This document shows, piece by piece, positions 5,525-12,969 of a DNA stretch of 12,969 nucleotides. Within the stretch, counting starts at the first letter, position 1. Every line of letters starts with the position of its first letter. Below the pieces are notes generated by a model that did not search any database, was not told the origin of the DNA, and saw only the letters and a program-made list of their open reading frames with translations. The stretch covers positions 13,414-26,382 of the forward strand of contig DBZJ01000067.1 in the NCBI GenBank assembly GCA_002311635.1, in the 5' to 3' direction. The translations under genes were made by a program, and so were the position numbers. The stretch comes from Syntrophaceae bacterium UBA1163 (GTDB lineage Bacteria; Desulfobacterota; BSN033; UBA1163).

Positions 5525-6602
5525 GGATCATCTCTTTGAGCGATTTGATCGTTGCAGCGTGAGGGTGGCCGATCCCGATCGCCTTTCCCTTGGAGAGGGA
5601 GAGTTGTATCAGCCGATCCAGTTGCTGTTTGATATCTTCCTCGGCCGGTGAGTTATCGATGAAAATACTCCTCTCCGTCGCCTTCAAGCCCACGGATTGG
5701 GCAACTTGGAGGCCGATGCTCTGGGGAGTCGTCCGGCTGTCTAAAAAAAAGAGCCCTCGTCTTTTCAATTCTGAAAGAACAATCTTTATCTTCTCACGGT
5801 CTTCCATCAATCGAGATCCCATATGATTGCTCACCCCTTTGATGTAAGGAACTGCCTCAATATCTTTGGAGAGTTGGCGAAGCAAATTCGTTTCATCCAT
5901 CTCTTCAAGGAGAACTCCTTCCCCCGGACGGACCTGCGGATAGCCTCGAGGCTCCATAGGAAGATGGAGGATGATTTCCTTCCCTTTCCGGTGAGCCTCC
6001 CCGGCAAGGGTTTTCGAATAACGAGTGAAAGGAAGAATGGAAAAGGTGACCGGGAGATCCCAACGAAGGAGTTCTTGGGAAATCTTATTTTCTCCCCCGA
6101 GGTCGTCAATGACAATAGCGATCTTTGGGCGAAGACCCATCCCCAGAGAAGATGGAAGCGAGCAGACAAATGTAAGCTGATGAGTGACTCGTCCCAAAAC
6201 CCTGACCTCCAAATGGAGAGATTCCGGTTTTTGGGAGGACTGAATCGAAACGGGTCTCCCGAGCGCAGAAAGGCTTCGCCTCAAATTTCCTTCGACCAGG
6301 GAGAAGGAAAGGGAAGGGAGAACCCGGACCTTCAAGGAAGACTGTTTCCAGGCCAGGCCTCCCTCTTTCTTTAATGACGTCTGATGAAGAAGAATGTTCT
6401 TTTTCTGAATGCCGACCTCGTACAGCTGGCTCTGAATAATCTGGTCGGCCAGAAAGACTTTCTGAGAGAAATCCTCCGGGGAGAGAGCTTTTTCTCGTGT
6501 CAGGTAGACGTAGCCGCCGAGGCCCAGCAGCGCACCGAGGAAAAAAGAGAAGACATAGCCCATCCACCTCTTCGATCCTTCTCGCCGGTGTCGTTTAGCC
6601 AT
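5469..6602 (-). CDS. Divergent polysaccharide deacetylase (YibQ/DUF610 family)
   Basis: A 377-residue protein from the ATG at 6602 (GTG 6623 is an alternative; GGGGG sits 3 nt upstream of 6602). A basic N-terminus is followed by one membrane anchor (about 14-34). A low-complexity stalk leads to the C-terminal deacetylase-like barrel (about 158-377) with IDDLGG (D166, D167), HLPMEP (213-218), NHMGS (259-263), LDSRT (287-291) and GHPH (345-348). These are the metal-binding-type motifs of the divergent deacetylase family. The protein is probably periplasmic and acts on cell-wall or other polysaccharide, but no substrate is established. It is the last gene of the ftsE-ftsX-envC-ctpA cluster, as yibQ follows envC in enterobacteria. 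An 8-bp hairpin (6612-6633) just upstream of the start may modulate translation. Confidence 0.87.
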   Translation of the reverse strand: MAKRHRREGSKRWMGYVFSFFLGALLGLGGYVYLTREKALSPEDFSQKVFLADQIIQSQLYEVGIQKKNILLHQTSLKKEGGLAWKQSSLKVRVLPSLSFSLVEGNLRRSLSALGRPVSIQSSQKPESLHLEVRVLGRVTHQLTFVCSLPSSLGMGLRPKIAIVIDDLGGENKISQELLRWDLPVTFSILPFTRYSKTLAGEAHRKGKEIILHLPMEPRGYPQVRPGEGVLLEEMDETNLLRQLSKDIEAVPYIKGVSNHMGSRLMEDREKIKIVLSELKRRGLFFLDSRTTPQSIGLQVAQSVGLKATERSIFIDNSPAEEDIKQQLDRLIQLSLSKGKAIGIGHPHAATIKSLKEMIPKMKEMGIELVPLSGVLE

Positions 6603-6686
6603 TGACCCCCGCAAAACCCTCACGCGAGTTTTGAATTCTTGTTATTGAGTTCTTTTTTCTCCGAACTCTTAACTCCGAACTCTGGA

Positions 6687-8021
6687 CTATTTATTCTCTT
6701 TGACTATCTTATTAAAAATTTCCCAGCTTTTGAGGAGCTCAAGCGCCCGCTCCAGTTGATTGTCGACTGGCTTCTTCTCCTTGACCTCTTCTTTCTTGGA
6801 CTTTTCTTTCTCCTTGGAAACCCCTTTTTCGACATCTGTCAGATGCCTCTCCAAATCCTTTTCCGCCGGGAATTTGGGGATAAGGGCTTCCTTCTCTTCC
6901 TCAGGACCCGAAGGTTTGACGATGATATCCGGTACAATCCCTTTGGCCTGGATGGAACGGCCATTCGGGGTGTAGTATCTCGCAGTGGTCAGCCTCAACC
7001 CCGACCCATCCTTCAACGGAATGATCGTCTGAACCGATCCTTTTCCAAAGGTCTGAGTTCCAACGATGATGCCACGACCCTGGTCCTGAATCGCGCCTGC
7101 CACGATCTCCGCGCCGCTGGCGCTCCCGCCGTTGACCAAAACGATCAGCGGATAATGTGCAAGTTTCCCGTCAGGGTGAGCATAAAACTTCATCTTCTGG
7201 TCTTCTTTTCTCCCCTCCACGGAGACAATCAGACCGGATTCGATGAACCGATCTGATATTTTGACGGCTTGATCCAAGAGACCACCAGGGTTGTTCCGGA
7301 GGTCAAGGATCAAACCTCTCAGGGTCCCCTTGCTCTCTTCCTGCAATGCCTTTATCGCTTTCTCAAACTCATCATCCGTTTTTTCTTGAAATTGGGAGAG
7401 TCGAATATACCCATAATTTTTATCTAACAATTCATGGCGAACACTTCGGACGGGAATGACCTCCCGGACCAACGTGAAATCTTTAGGTTTGGTGAAGCCT
7501 TCCCGCAGGATGCTAATCGTCACTTTGGTTCCCCTCGGGCCCCGCAATCGTTTCACACTATCCATGAGCGTGAAATTTTTGGTCGGCTCTCCGTCGATCT
7601 TAACAATTTGATCTCCTGCCAGGATCCCTGCCTTGTAAGCGGGCGTGCCCTCGATGGGAGAGACCACGGTGAGAACGGAGTCCTTTACGGTGATCTCGAT
7701 TCCCAATCCTTCAAACCGGCCTTTTGTCTCCTCCTGCATTTCCTTGTACATAGTGGGCGGCATAAAAGCGGAATGGGGGTCCAGGGTTTCCAGCATCCCT
7801 TTGATCGCTCCATTGATCAGATCCTTTGAATTCGTCTCTTCGACATAATCCTTCTGAATGAGGCCAAGGACCTCCGTGAAAACCTTTAAGTCCTCATACG
7901 TGCTATTGGAAACGGCCGAAACCTTCTGAGAATGGGCCGACCCGATGAGGACTCCAACGAGGAAGACCGCGAAGATCACCAAAACAATCCTGACATTTCC
8001 TATTCTTTTCACTTGAGACAT
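6687..8021 (-). CDS. ctpA: S41 carboxy-terminal processing protease
   Basis: A 444-residue periplasmic serine protease that trims or degrades envelope proteins from their C-termini. An N-terminal signal or anchor (about 11-30) is followed by a PDZ domain (about 100-175, with FEGLGIEI and GILAGDQIVKIDG) and the peptidase core (about 195-365). The catalytic pair is Ser302 in GGSASGAEI and Lys327 in FGKGSVQ; the spacing of 25 equals that of known CtpB and Prc enzymes. A charged Lys/Glu tail (375-420) follows. GGAGG 5 nt before the ATG is a strong start signal. It begins 11 bp after envC, so it is in the same operon. CtpA proteases often regulate peptidoglycan hydrolases, which fits the EnvC-FtsEX neighbours. 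Confidence 0.95.
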   Translation of the reverse strand: MSQVKRIGNVRIVLVIFAVFLVGVLIGSAHSQKVSAVSNSTYEDLKVFTEVLGLIQKDYVEETNSKDLINGAIKGMLETLDPHSAFMPPTMYKEMQEETKGRFEGLGIEITVKDSVLTVVSPIEGTPAYKAGILAGDQIVKIDGEPTKNFTLMDSVKRLRGPRGTKVTISILREGFTKPKDFTLVREVIPVRSVRHELLDKNYGYIRLSQFQEKTDDEFEKAIKALQEESKGTLRGLILDLRNNPGGLLDQAVKISDRFIESGLIVSVEGRKEDQKMKFYAHPDGKLAHYPLIVLVNGGSASGAEIVAGAIQDQGRGIIVGTQTFGKGSVQTIIPLKDGSGLRLTTARYYTPNGRSIQAKGIVPDIIVKPSGPEEEKEALIPKFPAEKDLERHLTDVEKGVSKEKEKSKKEEVKEKKPVDNQLERALELLKSWEIFNKIVKENK

Positions 8022-8032
8022 ATCGTCCTCCT

Positions 8033-9247
8033 TTATAATCTCTTCCCTTTCTTATTCTCTTCAGGCAGTGAAACAATTCGATCTATGTGGGAGAGCCATT
8101 CCATCGGATCCTGGGGCTTTCCATGACGGCGAATTTCGAAATAGAGACAAGGACCTTTCAACGACCCCGCGCTTCCGATCAAGGCGATCGCCTCCCCTTG
8201 GAGGACACCGTCCCCGGGTTTCTTCATCAACGCTGAGCAATAGCCAGAAACGGTGATGGTCTGATCTCCGTGATCGATGATCACGATGTTCCCAAACCCC
8301 TTGAACCAATCGGCATAGAGAACTTTCCCGGAGAGGACCGCTCGGATCTCGGCTCCCATCGGGGCTTTGATTTCTATCCCATTCTGTCCTTTTTCCTTAA
8401 ACAAGCTGATCACTTTCCCCTGGACAGGCGGGGTCAGCTTTCCCCTGATGGTCTCATGTTTCGATTTCCCGTATGCCAGAAGACTCTTCTCCCGCTCCAG
8501 TTTACCGACGAGGCTTTGAAGCCCCTTCGCTCTCTCTTCTAATTCCGAGAGGACCTTCTGGTAAACTATCTTTTGATCCTGAATGGACTTAAGCAATGCC
8601 CTTTTCTGCTCACTGACTTTTGTGATCTCTTTTTTCTTCTCCCCTATCTCAGAGATATGTCGCTGCCATTGGACCTGATCCTGCATCAGCTCCTCTTGAT
8701 ATCGCTCTTTCAAAAGCGCTTGATACCGATAGGTCTCGACCAGGCGAGCATCGTAATCGATAATCACCCTTAAATATTTGTCAAGCCGCAAGAGGTTGGG
8801 GTAGGAGTCCGAAGTGAGAAGGAGACCCTCCACGGGAACCCTTGCCATCTTATAAAGGGCGATCAGTCTGGAGAGGAGCTCTTCTTTGGTGGATTCCATT
8901 GCCTTGCTGAGCACCACGGTCTGGTGCCTTGCCTGTTGGAGCCTCTCCCGGGTCTGGTCCAGCTGCGTTTCCATCCGTTTTAACTCTTTTTCCTTCTGGT
9001 AAAGCTCCGCTTCCAGGAGATGGAGGGTACCCAGAATGGAGGATTCTTTTCCCCGAGCTCTTTTCTCCTTCTCCTTGGTTAGGTTAATTTCTTTTTTAAT
9101 ATCTTTGAGGTCCTTCTTTTTTTCGGTGATGTCCTTATCAATCTGATCGGTTCGGGCGGCTCTCGAACCAGGGGCCCCGAGGAAAAAAATCCATCCTGCC
9201 AAAAAGCATCCGATCCATATCCATCTTCTACGCAAAGACCCTTTCAT
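8033..9247 (-). CDS. envC: EnvC-like murein hydrolase activator (degenerate LytM/M23)
   Basis: A 404-residue exported protein: signal peptide (about 8-30), long coiled-coil regions (about 33-125 and 190-265), and a LytM domain (about 270-385). The zinc ligands of active M23 peptidases are gone: the HxGxD site reads NGIEI, and the final HxH reads CLYFEIR. It therefore should not cleave peptidoglycan itself; EnvC of E. coli has the same property and activates the amidases AmiA and AmiB when FtsEX cycles. The ATG overlaps the ftsX stop by 4 bp (ATGA), with GAGG 5 nt upstream, so it is translationally coupled to ftsX. Direct adjacency to ftsEX makes the EnvC role convincing, although NlpD-like activators share the fold. 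Confidence 0.92.
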   Translation of the reverse strand: MKGSLRRRWIWIGCFLAGWIFFLGAPGSRAARTDQIDKDITEKKKDLKDIKKEINLTKEKEKRARGKESSILGTLHLLEAELYQKEKELKRMETQLDQTRERLQQARHQTVVLSKAMESTKEELLSRLIALYKMARVPVEGLLLTSDSYPNLLRLDKYLRVIIDYDARLVETYRYQALLKERYQEELMQDQVQWQRHISEIGEKKKEITKVSEQKRALLKSIQDQKIVYQKVLSELEERAKGLQSLVGKLEREKSLLAYGKSKHETIRGKLTPPVQGKVISLFKEKGQNGIEIKAPMGAEIRAVLSGKVLYADWFKGFGNIVIIDHGDQTITVSGYCSALMKKPGDGVLQGEAIALIGSAGSLKGPCLYFEIRRHGKPQDPMEWLSHIDRIVSLPEENKKGKRL

Positions 9248-10143
9248 TTATACCTCAGAACCCTCGTCGAAGCCACGAAGCTCCCGAAAAAGCCGAGAAC
9301 CGTTCCCCCCAATAGTATCCAGGCGATGGTCTCCGGCGGCAAAAAAAGAATGGGAACTTTTGCCAGCCACGCCTGCATCGACGGGGGAATATGGAGAAGA
9401 AGTCCTTGATGCAATAAATAGAGAAATAAAATCGCCAGTCCTCCTCCAAGAAGACCTTGGATGAGTCCTTCCACGTAGAAGGGAACGCGAATAAAACCAG
9501 GGCCTGCTCCGACCCAATGCATGACTTCGATCTCCTCCCGTCGGGAGGAGATGGTCAATTGGAGGGTGTTGGAGGTGATGAACACGATCGCGATGAGGAG
9601 AAGCCCGCCCAGTATCCACTGAGTGAGACGCAGGGTATGGACCAGCGCCGAAAAGGCATCCACCCACTCCTGTCCGTACTGAATCTCCTCAAACTGCGCC
9701 GTTTCTCTCAGATGCCCGACCACTTCGTCAATCTTTGCAGGATTCCGATAGTCCTTCTTCAACTGAATCTCAAAAGAAGGCGGTAGGAGTGCCGGCTGAA
9801 TCCCTTGAAGGAGGTTCTTCTGCCCGCCCAATTTCGTCTCCATAAAGTTCATCGCATCATAAGGCGAAACATACCTTACGATCTCGACCCCTTCGAGGAG
9901 TCGGGTCCTGTCTAAGAGGGGCTCCACTTCACTGGAAGGGGTCCCCCGCTTCAAATACGCAATGACCTCAATTTTGTCTTCCCAGATCTTGAGGAAGTTG
10001 GTCAAGTTGAAGGCGAGCAACGTGAAGGTCGAAAAGATGAGTATGGAGACAGCAATAATGCCGATGGTGATGAGATTGGGGAATAAGTTTCCCATCATAT
10101 TTTGAAAGGCCCGCCTCATGACGTATTGGAGAAAAAAAGTCAT
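9244..10143 (-). CDS. ftsX: Cell division protein FtsX, permease-like subunit of FtsEX
   Basis: A 299-residue inner-membrane protein with four membrane segments (about 21-47, 175-197, 222-246, 268-293) and the large periplasmic loop between the first two (about 50-170) that binds the activator, here EnvC. An amphipathic N-terminus ([16 protein letters not shown]) matches FtsX. The FtsEX complex does not transport a substrate; ATP hydrolysis by FtsE moves the FtsX loop and turns on septal amidase activation. The ATG overlaps the ftsE stop by 4 bp, which implies coupled translation. Confidence 0.96.
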   Translation of the reverse strand: MTFFLQYVMRRAFQNMMGNLFPNLITIGIIAVSILIFSTFTLLAFNLTNFLKIWEDKIEVIAYLKRGTPSSEVEPLLDRTRLLEGVEIVRYVSPYDAMNFMETKLGGQKNLLQGIQPALLPPSFEIQLKKDYRNPAKIDEVVGHLRETAQFEEIQYGQEWVDAFSALVHTLRLTQWILGGLLLIAIVFITSNTLQLTISSRREEIEVMHWVGAGPGFIRVPFYVEGLIQGLLGGGLAILFLYLLHQGLLLHIPPSMQAWLAKVPILFLPPETIAWILLGGTVLGFFGSFVASTRVLRYK

Positions 10144-10853
10144 TCCCCTGCTTTCACCTCTCGAACCTCGTCGGTATCCACTTTTTTCCCATCCGAGACC
10201 TGTCCGTTTAAAATAGGAATCAGACGATATGGAAACCGTTTGATGAGTCCAGTGAATTGAGTTGCAAACACGATGGTGGTTCCTTGATGGTTGAGATCGC
10301 TGAAAATCCCCATCACATCCAGGGTCGTCTTGGCATCCAAGTTCCCTGTGGGCTCATCGGCGAGAATCAACGACGGCGAATTGACCATGGCCCGCGCGAT
10401 GGCCACTCGCTGTTGTTCGCCCGCAGAGAGGGCGAGGATCGGGGCATCCTCCCTTTCTTTAAGCCCGATTCGCCTCAACATATCCGAGGCTTTGCCTTTT
10501 GCCTCCCTCCGGGTATGGCCTGTTACCTCCAGAGCGAAAGCGACATTCTCGTTTACCGTCCGGTCACGTAGAAGCTTGAAATCCTGGGAAACGATTCCCA
10601 TCCTCCTTCTCAATTGGTGGATTTTTGTGAAATCGGGATGAGTGATCTGGACTCCATCAACGACCACCTCGCCACGTGTTGGTTTTTCTGCACAGCTCAG
10701 GATTCGAAGAAGGGTGCTTTTCCCGGAACCACTGGGACCGGCGACGAACGTGAATTCCCCTGATGAAATCTCCAGCGTGATATCCGAAAGAGCGGAGATC
10801 TGGCTTGGATACGTCTTGAACACATGAACCATCTCAATCATTGGCTCGCGCAT
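10140..10853 (-). CDS. ftsE: Cell division ATP-binding protein FtsE
   Basis: A 237-residue ABC ATPase (normal is about 222-230). Walker A is GPSGSGKST (39-47), Q-loop Gln90, signature LSAGEQQR (142-149, with Ala where GG is usual), Walker B LILADEP (162-168) and D-loop NLD. The H-loop reads FATQF: the switch histidine expected after AT is Gln199 (codon CAA). The switch His is not always essential in this family, so the effect is unknown. The ATG at 10853 has no Shine-Dalgarno and lies about 4 nt from the predicted transcription start. An internal ATG at 10841 gives [11 protein letters not shown], which resembles E. coli FtsE better, so the true start may be there. Confidence 0.95.
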   Translation of the reverse strand: MREPMIEMVHVFKTYPSQISALSDITLEISSGEFTFVAGPSGSGKSTLLRILSCAEKPTRGEVVVDGVQITHPDFTKIHQLRRRMGIVSQDFKLLRDRTVNENVAFALEVTGHTRREAKGKASDMLRRIGLKEREDAPILALSAGEQQRVAIARAMVNSPSLILADEPTGNLDAKTTLDVMGIFSDLNHQGTTIVFATQFTGLIKRFPYRLIPILNGQVSDGKKVDTDEVREVKAGE

Positions 10854-10863
10854 AATTCAAACA

Positions 10864-10892
10864 AAATTAACACGAGTCCTCGTTTTTTTCAA
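10864..10892 (-). promoter_or_regulatory. Promoter of the ftsE operon
   Basis: A -35 TTGAAA (10892-10887) and a -10 TAATTT (10869-10864) with a 17-bp spacer are oriented toward ftsE. The start would be near 10857, leaving a very short or no leader before ATG 10853, or about 16 nt before ATG 10841. It drives the five-gene ftsE-ftsX-envC-ctpA-yibQ cluster, whose junctions are tight except for 84 bp before the last gene. Confidence 0.5.
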
Positions 10893-10947
10893 GAAAATTG
10901 GGGGGTTAATAATTTGTCGCAAGTTTTTGTAACGGATGCCACCGGCC

Positions 10948-10976
10948 TTGACAGGGCAGCTTTTATCGGTTATTTT
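10948..10976 (+). promoter_or_regulatory. Strong promoter of the SPW-repeat gene leader
   Basis: A perfect -35 TTGACA (10948-10953), a 17-bp spacer, and a -10 TATTTT (10971-10976). The start would be near 10983, giving a leader of about 119 nt before the SPW-repeat ATG. It is divergent from the ftsE promoter, about 56 bp between the facing -35 boxes. Confidence 0.68.
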
Positions 10977-10997
10977 TTGATTAGAGACATTAAAAGG

Positions 10998-11078
10998 TAG
11001 CTTACTGGCGGCTCTATTCAGGCAAGTGAGCTAACGAGGTCAATAAGAAAAGCGCTCCGGAGTTGCCAGAGCGCTTTT
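10998..11078 (+). ncRNA. Candidate cis-regulatory RNA: two hairpins with complementary loops in the SPW-gene leader
   Basis: Hairpin 1 pairs 10998-11006 (TAGCTTACT) with 11025-11033 (AGTGAGCTA), nine pairs including one G-U, around an 18-nt loop. Hairpin 2 pairs 11048-11057 (AAAAGCGCTC) with 11069-11078 (GAGCGCTTTT), ten perfect pairs, loop 11058-11068. The loop-1 side 11006-11015 (TGGCGGCTCT) is complementary to 11059-11068 (GGAGTTGCCA) over ten positions with three G-U pairs, so the two loops may kiss or form a rival helix. Hairpin 2 is followed by only four Ts and is a poor terminator. The strong Shine-Dalgarno follows at 11087-11092. It resembles no riboswitch class I know. Could also be an attenuator or a free small RNA. 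Confidence 0.5.
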
Positions 11079-11101
11079 GGCTTTTGAGGAGGTGAAACAG
11101 A

Positions 11102-11335
11102 ATGAAAAGTCTGTTTTATTCCTGGACCGTATTCCAGATGCTGGTAGGGATCTGGTTGTTCATATCACCGTTCGTCTTCGGTTACGGAGAAACTCATTTT
11201 GCTACGAACAACATGATCTTCGGAGCCATTGTGGTCATCCTCGGAGTCGGAACGATCTTCTATGAGATATACCACAAGGAGAGGTTCGAAAAGGAAACCG
11301 TGGGCGCAATGGAACATGCCAAGGAGAGGGCGTAA
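11102..11335 (+). CDS. SPW-repeat small membrane protein
   Basis: A 77-residue protein with two membrane segments (about 7-28 and 38-57) and a short charged cytoplasmic tail. It carries the SPW-repeat core, GIWLFISPFVFGY (16-28), with Trp18, Ser22 and Pro23; only one copy of the repeat is present. The family is common and its function is not known to me. GAGGAGG 9 nt before the ATG is a strong ribosome binding site. It is transcribed alone, from the promoter at 10948-10976 through a structured leader, and closed by the terminator at 11389-11418. Confidence 0.85.
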   Translation: MKSLFYSWTVFQMLVGIWLFISPFVFGYGETHFATNNMIFGAIVVILGVGTIFYEIYHKERFEKETVGAMEHAKERA

Positions 11336-11355
11336 GCCACTCTTTACACAAACCG

Positions 11356-11376
11356 GCCGGGACTGATTCTCCCGGC
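11356..11376 (+). terminator. GC-rich hairpin after the SPW gene (possible first terminator)
   Basis: GCCGGG (11356-11361) pairs with CCCGGC (11371-11376) around a 9-nt loop, 21 bp after the stop. Only two Ts follow, so it may act as a transcript-stabilising hairpin rather than a terminator. Confidence 0.4.
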
Positions 11377-11388
11377 TTAATCCGAGTC

Positions 11389-11418
11389 AAAACCTTCGAG
11401 CTTAGGCTCGAAGGTTTT
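11389..11418. terminator. Strong bidirectional rho-independent terminator
   Basis: A perfect 13-bp stem: AAAACCTTCGAGC (11389-11401) pairs with GCTCGAAGGTTTT (11406-11418), loop TTAG. T-runs close both arms, so it can stop the plus-strand SPW transcript and the convergent minus-strand glutaredoxin transcript, which ends at 11538. The roughly 120 bp between it and that gene hold nothing else clear. Confidence 0.85.
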
Positions 11419-11537
11419 CCTTATTCTAATTCGTCGAGACCCCTGCCGTAAGAGAACGTTATTAACCTGCTGAATAATAACATGTACGAATTATCTTGTC
11501 GGGGGCTAATCATTGGGCCTGACAAATCAAGTCCCTA

Positions 11538-12032
11538 CTATAAATCTCTCCTCCTTTCAACGGCGGCCTTAAGGGCATCGGGATTGTATCCTCTGATGAT
11601 GGTCCCTTCAACATCGATTAAAGGGACGCCCGTCGAGCCGCCGCTCTTGCTCAGCATCTCTTCTTTCCTATTTTTATCTCGTTCAATATTGTATTCGATC
11701 AAATGAACGTCCAGAGAATGAAGATAATTTCTCGCCTTGGCACAATAAGGACACCATGATGTCATGTACATGATGACATGAATATCCCGGTAGGGCCTTT
11801 TCTCTTTCAAGGCTTCATTTTTCGGCCTTTGGGGGGATTCTTTTGCCTTTGGTCTTTCTGTCGCGTTTTCCTTAAATTCCTTTACCTCCGCGTTGATCCC
11901 CGGCGGGGGAGGCGTATCGGAGAAAATAACGTTCCCGTTCTTATCTTTCCATGTGTAGATTTCACCGGACACCGTAGAAGAGACCGGAGATAAGAAAATC
12001 AGCAGAAGAAGGATCGGAATGATCCGTCTCAA
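11538..12032 (-). CDS. Exported DUF4124-glutaredoxin protein
   Basis: A 164-residue protein starting at TTG 12032 with GAGGAG 4 nt upstream; no ATG is available before the signal peptide (MRRIIPILLLLIFL, about 1-22). A DUF4124 domain (about 22-60, with GEIYTWKDKNGNVIFSDTPPP) binds nothing known and is common in secreted proteins. A Lys/Pro-rich linker (about 60-82) leads to a glutaredoxin domain (84-164) with the active site CPYC (Cys94, Cys97) and cis-Pro137 in TGVPLID. It likely acts as a periplasmic disulfide exchange protein. It lies 81 bp downstream of the FKBP gene on the same strand and is probably co-transcribed with it. Confidence 0.88.
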   Translation of the reverse strand: MRRIIPILLLLIFLSPVSSTVSGEIYTWKDKNGNVIFSDTPPPPGINAEVKEFKENATERPKAKESPQRPKNEALKEKRPYRDIHVIMYMTSWCPYCAKARNYLHSLDVHLIEYNIERDKNRKEEMLSKSGGSTGVPLIDVEGTIIRGYNPDALKAAVERRRDL

Positions 12033-12113
12033 TTGGCTCCTCGTCTCTTTTTTACAAACAATTCCTCCGACCGGCTTCCGGTAGGTACTCCATTTTCAAT
12101 CGCCTGGACCATC

Positions 12114-12851
12114 TTACTTTTTCTCTGGTTTACTTTCTGATTTGTTTTCCTGTGTCTTCTCTTTAATCGAGACCAGTTCAACTTCGAAAATGAGGGTCGC
12201 ATTGGGTCCGATGATACCGCCCATTCCACGCTCGCCGTAGGCGAGATTCGAAGGAATAAAGAGCTCCCATTTCGCACCCTCCTGCATGAGCTGCAAAGCC
12301 TCGCTCCAACCCTTAATCATGCCACCGGAGACTGGAAAGGTCGCAGGCTGTCCACGTTTATATGAGCTGTCAAACTCCGTACCGTTAATCAAGGTACCCC
12401 GATAATTCACTGTGACCGTATCGTCTGCTTTCGGCTTCTTACCGGTCCCCGCGTTTATCACTTTATACTCCAAACCATCTGGCAAGGTTTTAACCCCTTC
12501 CTTTTTCTTGTTCCCAGCAAGGAAAGCCTCTCCATCTGCCTTGTTTTTTTTGCCGATCTCCTCCCATTTCGCCATCATTTCCTTCTGAAAAGCAATCATG
12601 GTTTCCTGGATCTCCTGATCGGTCAATAAAGGTTTCGCCCCAACAAGGGCATCCTGGATCCCTTTGGTGATAAGGTTCGGGTCAATATCGATCGACTGTT
12701 TTTTTAGGTCGTCCCCCAATTTTCTCCCAACATTCAAGCCAATGCTATAACTCACTTTTTCTTTCTGATTTTTGAGCACCGGCTTTTCCTCCGCACTCAC
12801 CAGGCTGACAAAGAACAGAATCCCTAAGACGACGATCAGTTTTGATCTCAT
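12114..12851 (-). CDS. FkpA/Mip-type FKBP peptidyl-prolyl isomerase
   Basis: A 245-residue periplasmic folding catalyst from ATG 12851, which has AAAGGAG 5 nt upstream and begins a clean signal peptide (1-20, cleavage after VSA); an in-frame upstream ATG at 12884 would add 11 residues before it. An N-terminal dimerisation domain (about 30-125, with YSIGLNVGRKLGDDL) is followed by the FKBP domain (about 126-230), which shows VTVNYRGTLINGTEFDSSY, GMIKGWSEALQLMQEGAKW and PSNLAYGERG, the substrate pocket residues. The last 15 residues are a charged tail. It assists folding of secreted proteins and may support the co-directional glutaredoxin gene downstream. Confidence 0.93.
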   Translation of the reverse strand: MRSKLIVVLGILFFVSLVSAEEKPVLKNQKEKVSYSIGLNVGRKLGDDLKKQSIDIDPNLITKGIQDALVGAKPLLTDQEIQETMIAFQKEMMAKWEEIGKKNKADGEAFLAGNKKKEGVKTLPDGLEYKVINAGTGKKPKADDTVTVNYRGTLINGTEFDSSYKRGQPATFPVSGGMIKGWSEALQLMQEGAKWELFIPSNLAYGERGMGGIIGPNATLIFEVELVSIKEKTQENKSESKPEKK

Positions 12852-12902
12852 TGAAGCTCCTTTCTTTTTATTTATTCTTTCCATGGGTACTGAATAAGCT
12901 GT

Positions 12903-12933
12903 ATCATAACCCAGGACATCCCCTTTATGTCAA
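12903..12933 (-). promoter_or_regulatory. Probable promoter of the FKBP gene
   Basis: A -35 TTGACA (12933-12928) and a -10 TATGAT (12908-12903) are separated by 19 bp, which is longer than ideal. The start would be about 45 nt before ATG 12851. A 19-bp spacer can indicate an activator of the MerR type, but no other evidence supports that. Confidence 0.45.
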
Positions 12934-12969
12934 CCCTTATTCCCCCCGGTAATGTATGATCTTTGTGTC

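Noticed and set aside
6659..6683. Direct repeat CTCCGAACTCT, two copies 14 bp apart
   Set aside because: Only two copies just after the ctpA stop; most likely slippage, with no sign of a function.
8061..8309. Short minus-strand and plus-strand frames inside envC, ctpA and ftsX
   Set aside because: They overlap well-supported genes, show Arg- or Ser-rich shadow composition and no domains.
10871..10889. Plus-strand terminator-like ACGA/TCGT hairpin followed by T7
   Set aside because: The stem is only four pairs, it lies within the ftsE promoter, and no plus-strand gene ends before it.
11484..11527. Imperfect inverted repeat TTGTCGGG/CCTGACAA region before the glutaredoxin gene end
   Set aside because: Short arms with a mismatch and no T-run; weak as a terminator or attachment site.

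Overview
The window comes from a Gram-negative bacterium. It has an outer-membrane TolC-type channel, periplasmic thioredoxin and FKBP proteins, and an ftsE-ftsX-envC-ctpA-yibQ division and envelope operon. The gene style (short Cys-rich and zinc-ribbon proteins, an Rrf2 regulator, a rhodanese-MoeB fusion, a selenoprotein) suggests an anaerobic member of the former Deltaproteobacteria (Desulfobacterota, perhaps Syntrophales-like). That placement is an inference from gene content. No rRNA, tRNA, CRISPR array or complete mobile element was seen.

Left part (1-1302, minus strand): the 5' end of a TolC/CusC-type efflux gene runs off the left edge. About 530 bp upstream of it is a small exported Cys-rich protein gene. 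The gap between them is AT-rich and holds a compact three-way-junction inverted-repeat element (747-839) of unknown identity. The small gene has a structured leader that can hide its own ribosome binding site.

Centre left (1475-3986, minus strand): a rhodanese-MoeB/ThiF fusion gene is interrupted by one in-frame TGA at 1736-1738. Reading continues in the same frame through the conserved MoeB C-terminus to 1475. The TGA falls exactly where the family has its conserved cysteine, and a SECIS-like hairpin lies just downstream, so this is very probably a selenocysteine-containing sulfur-carrier activating enzyme. It is the most notable item in the window. Upstream lie an Rrf2/IscR-type regulator with a three-Cys cluster motif and a TlpA/ResA-like thioredoxin. 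All three genes share the decamer ATTCTTTATA just upstream.

Centre (4121-5524, plus strand): a small zinc-ribbon protein, possibly translated from a leaderless message, is followed by an AIR-synthase/HypE-like ATP-binding protein. The latter's 3' end overlaps the convergent yibQ-like gene by 56 bp.

Centre right (10853 down to 5469, minus strand): a tight five-gene operon, ftsE-ftsX-envC-ctpA-divergent polysaccharide deacetylase. FtsEX drives EnvC, a degenerate LytM amidase activator, to license septal peptidoglycan splitting. CtpA is a periplasmic processing protease. The YibQ-like protein follows envC in many proteobacteria.

Right part: divergent from ftsE is a strong plus-strand promoter, a roughly 120-nt structured leader with two hairpins whose loops are complementary over 10 bp, and then a small SPW-repeat membrane protein, closed by a strong bidirectional terminator. 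On the minus strand follow a DUF4124-glutaredoxin secreted protein and an FkpA/Mip-type FKBP peptidyl-prolyl isomerase with its own promoter near the right edge.
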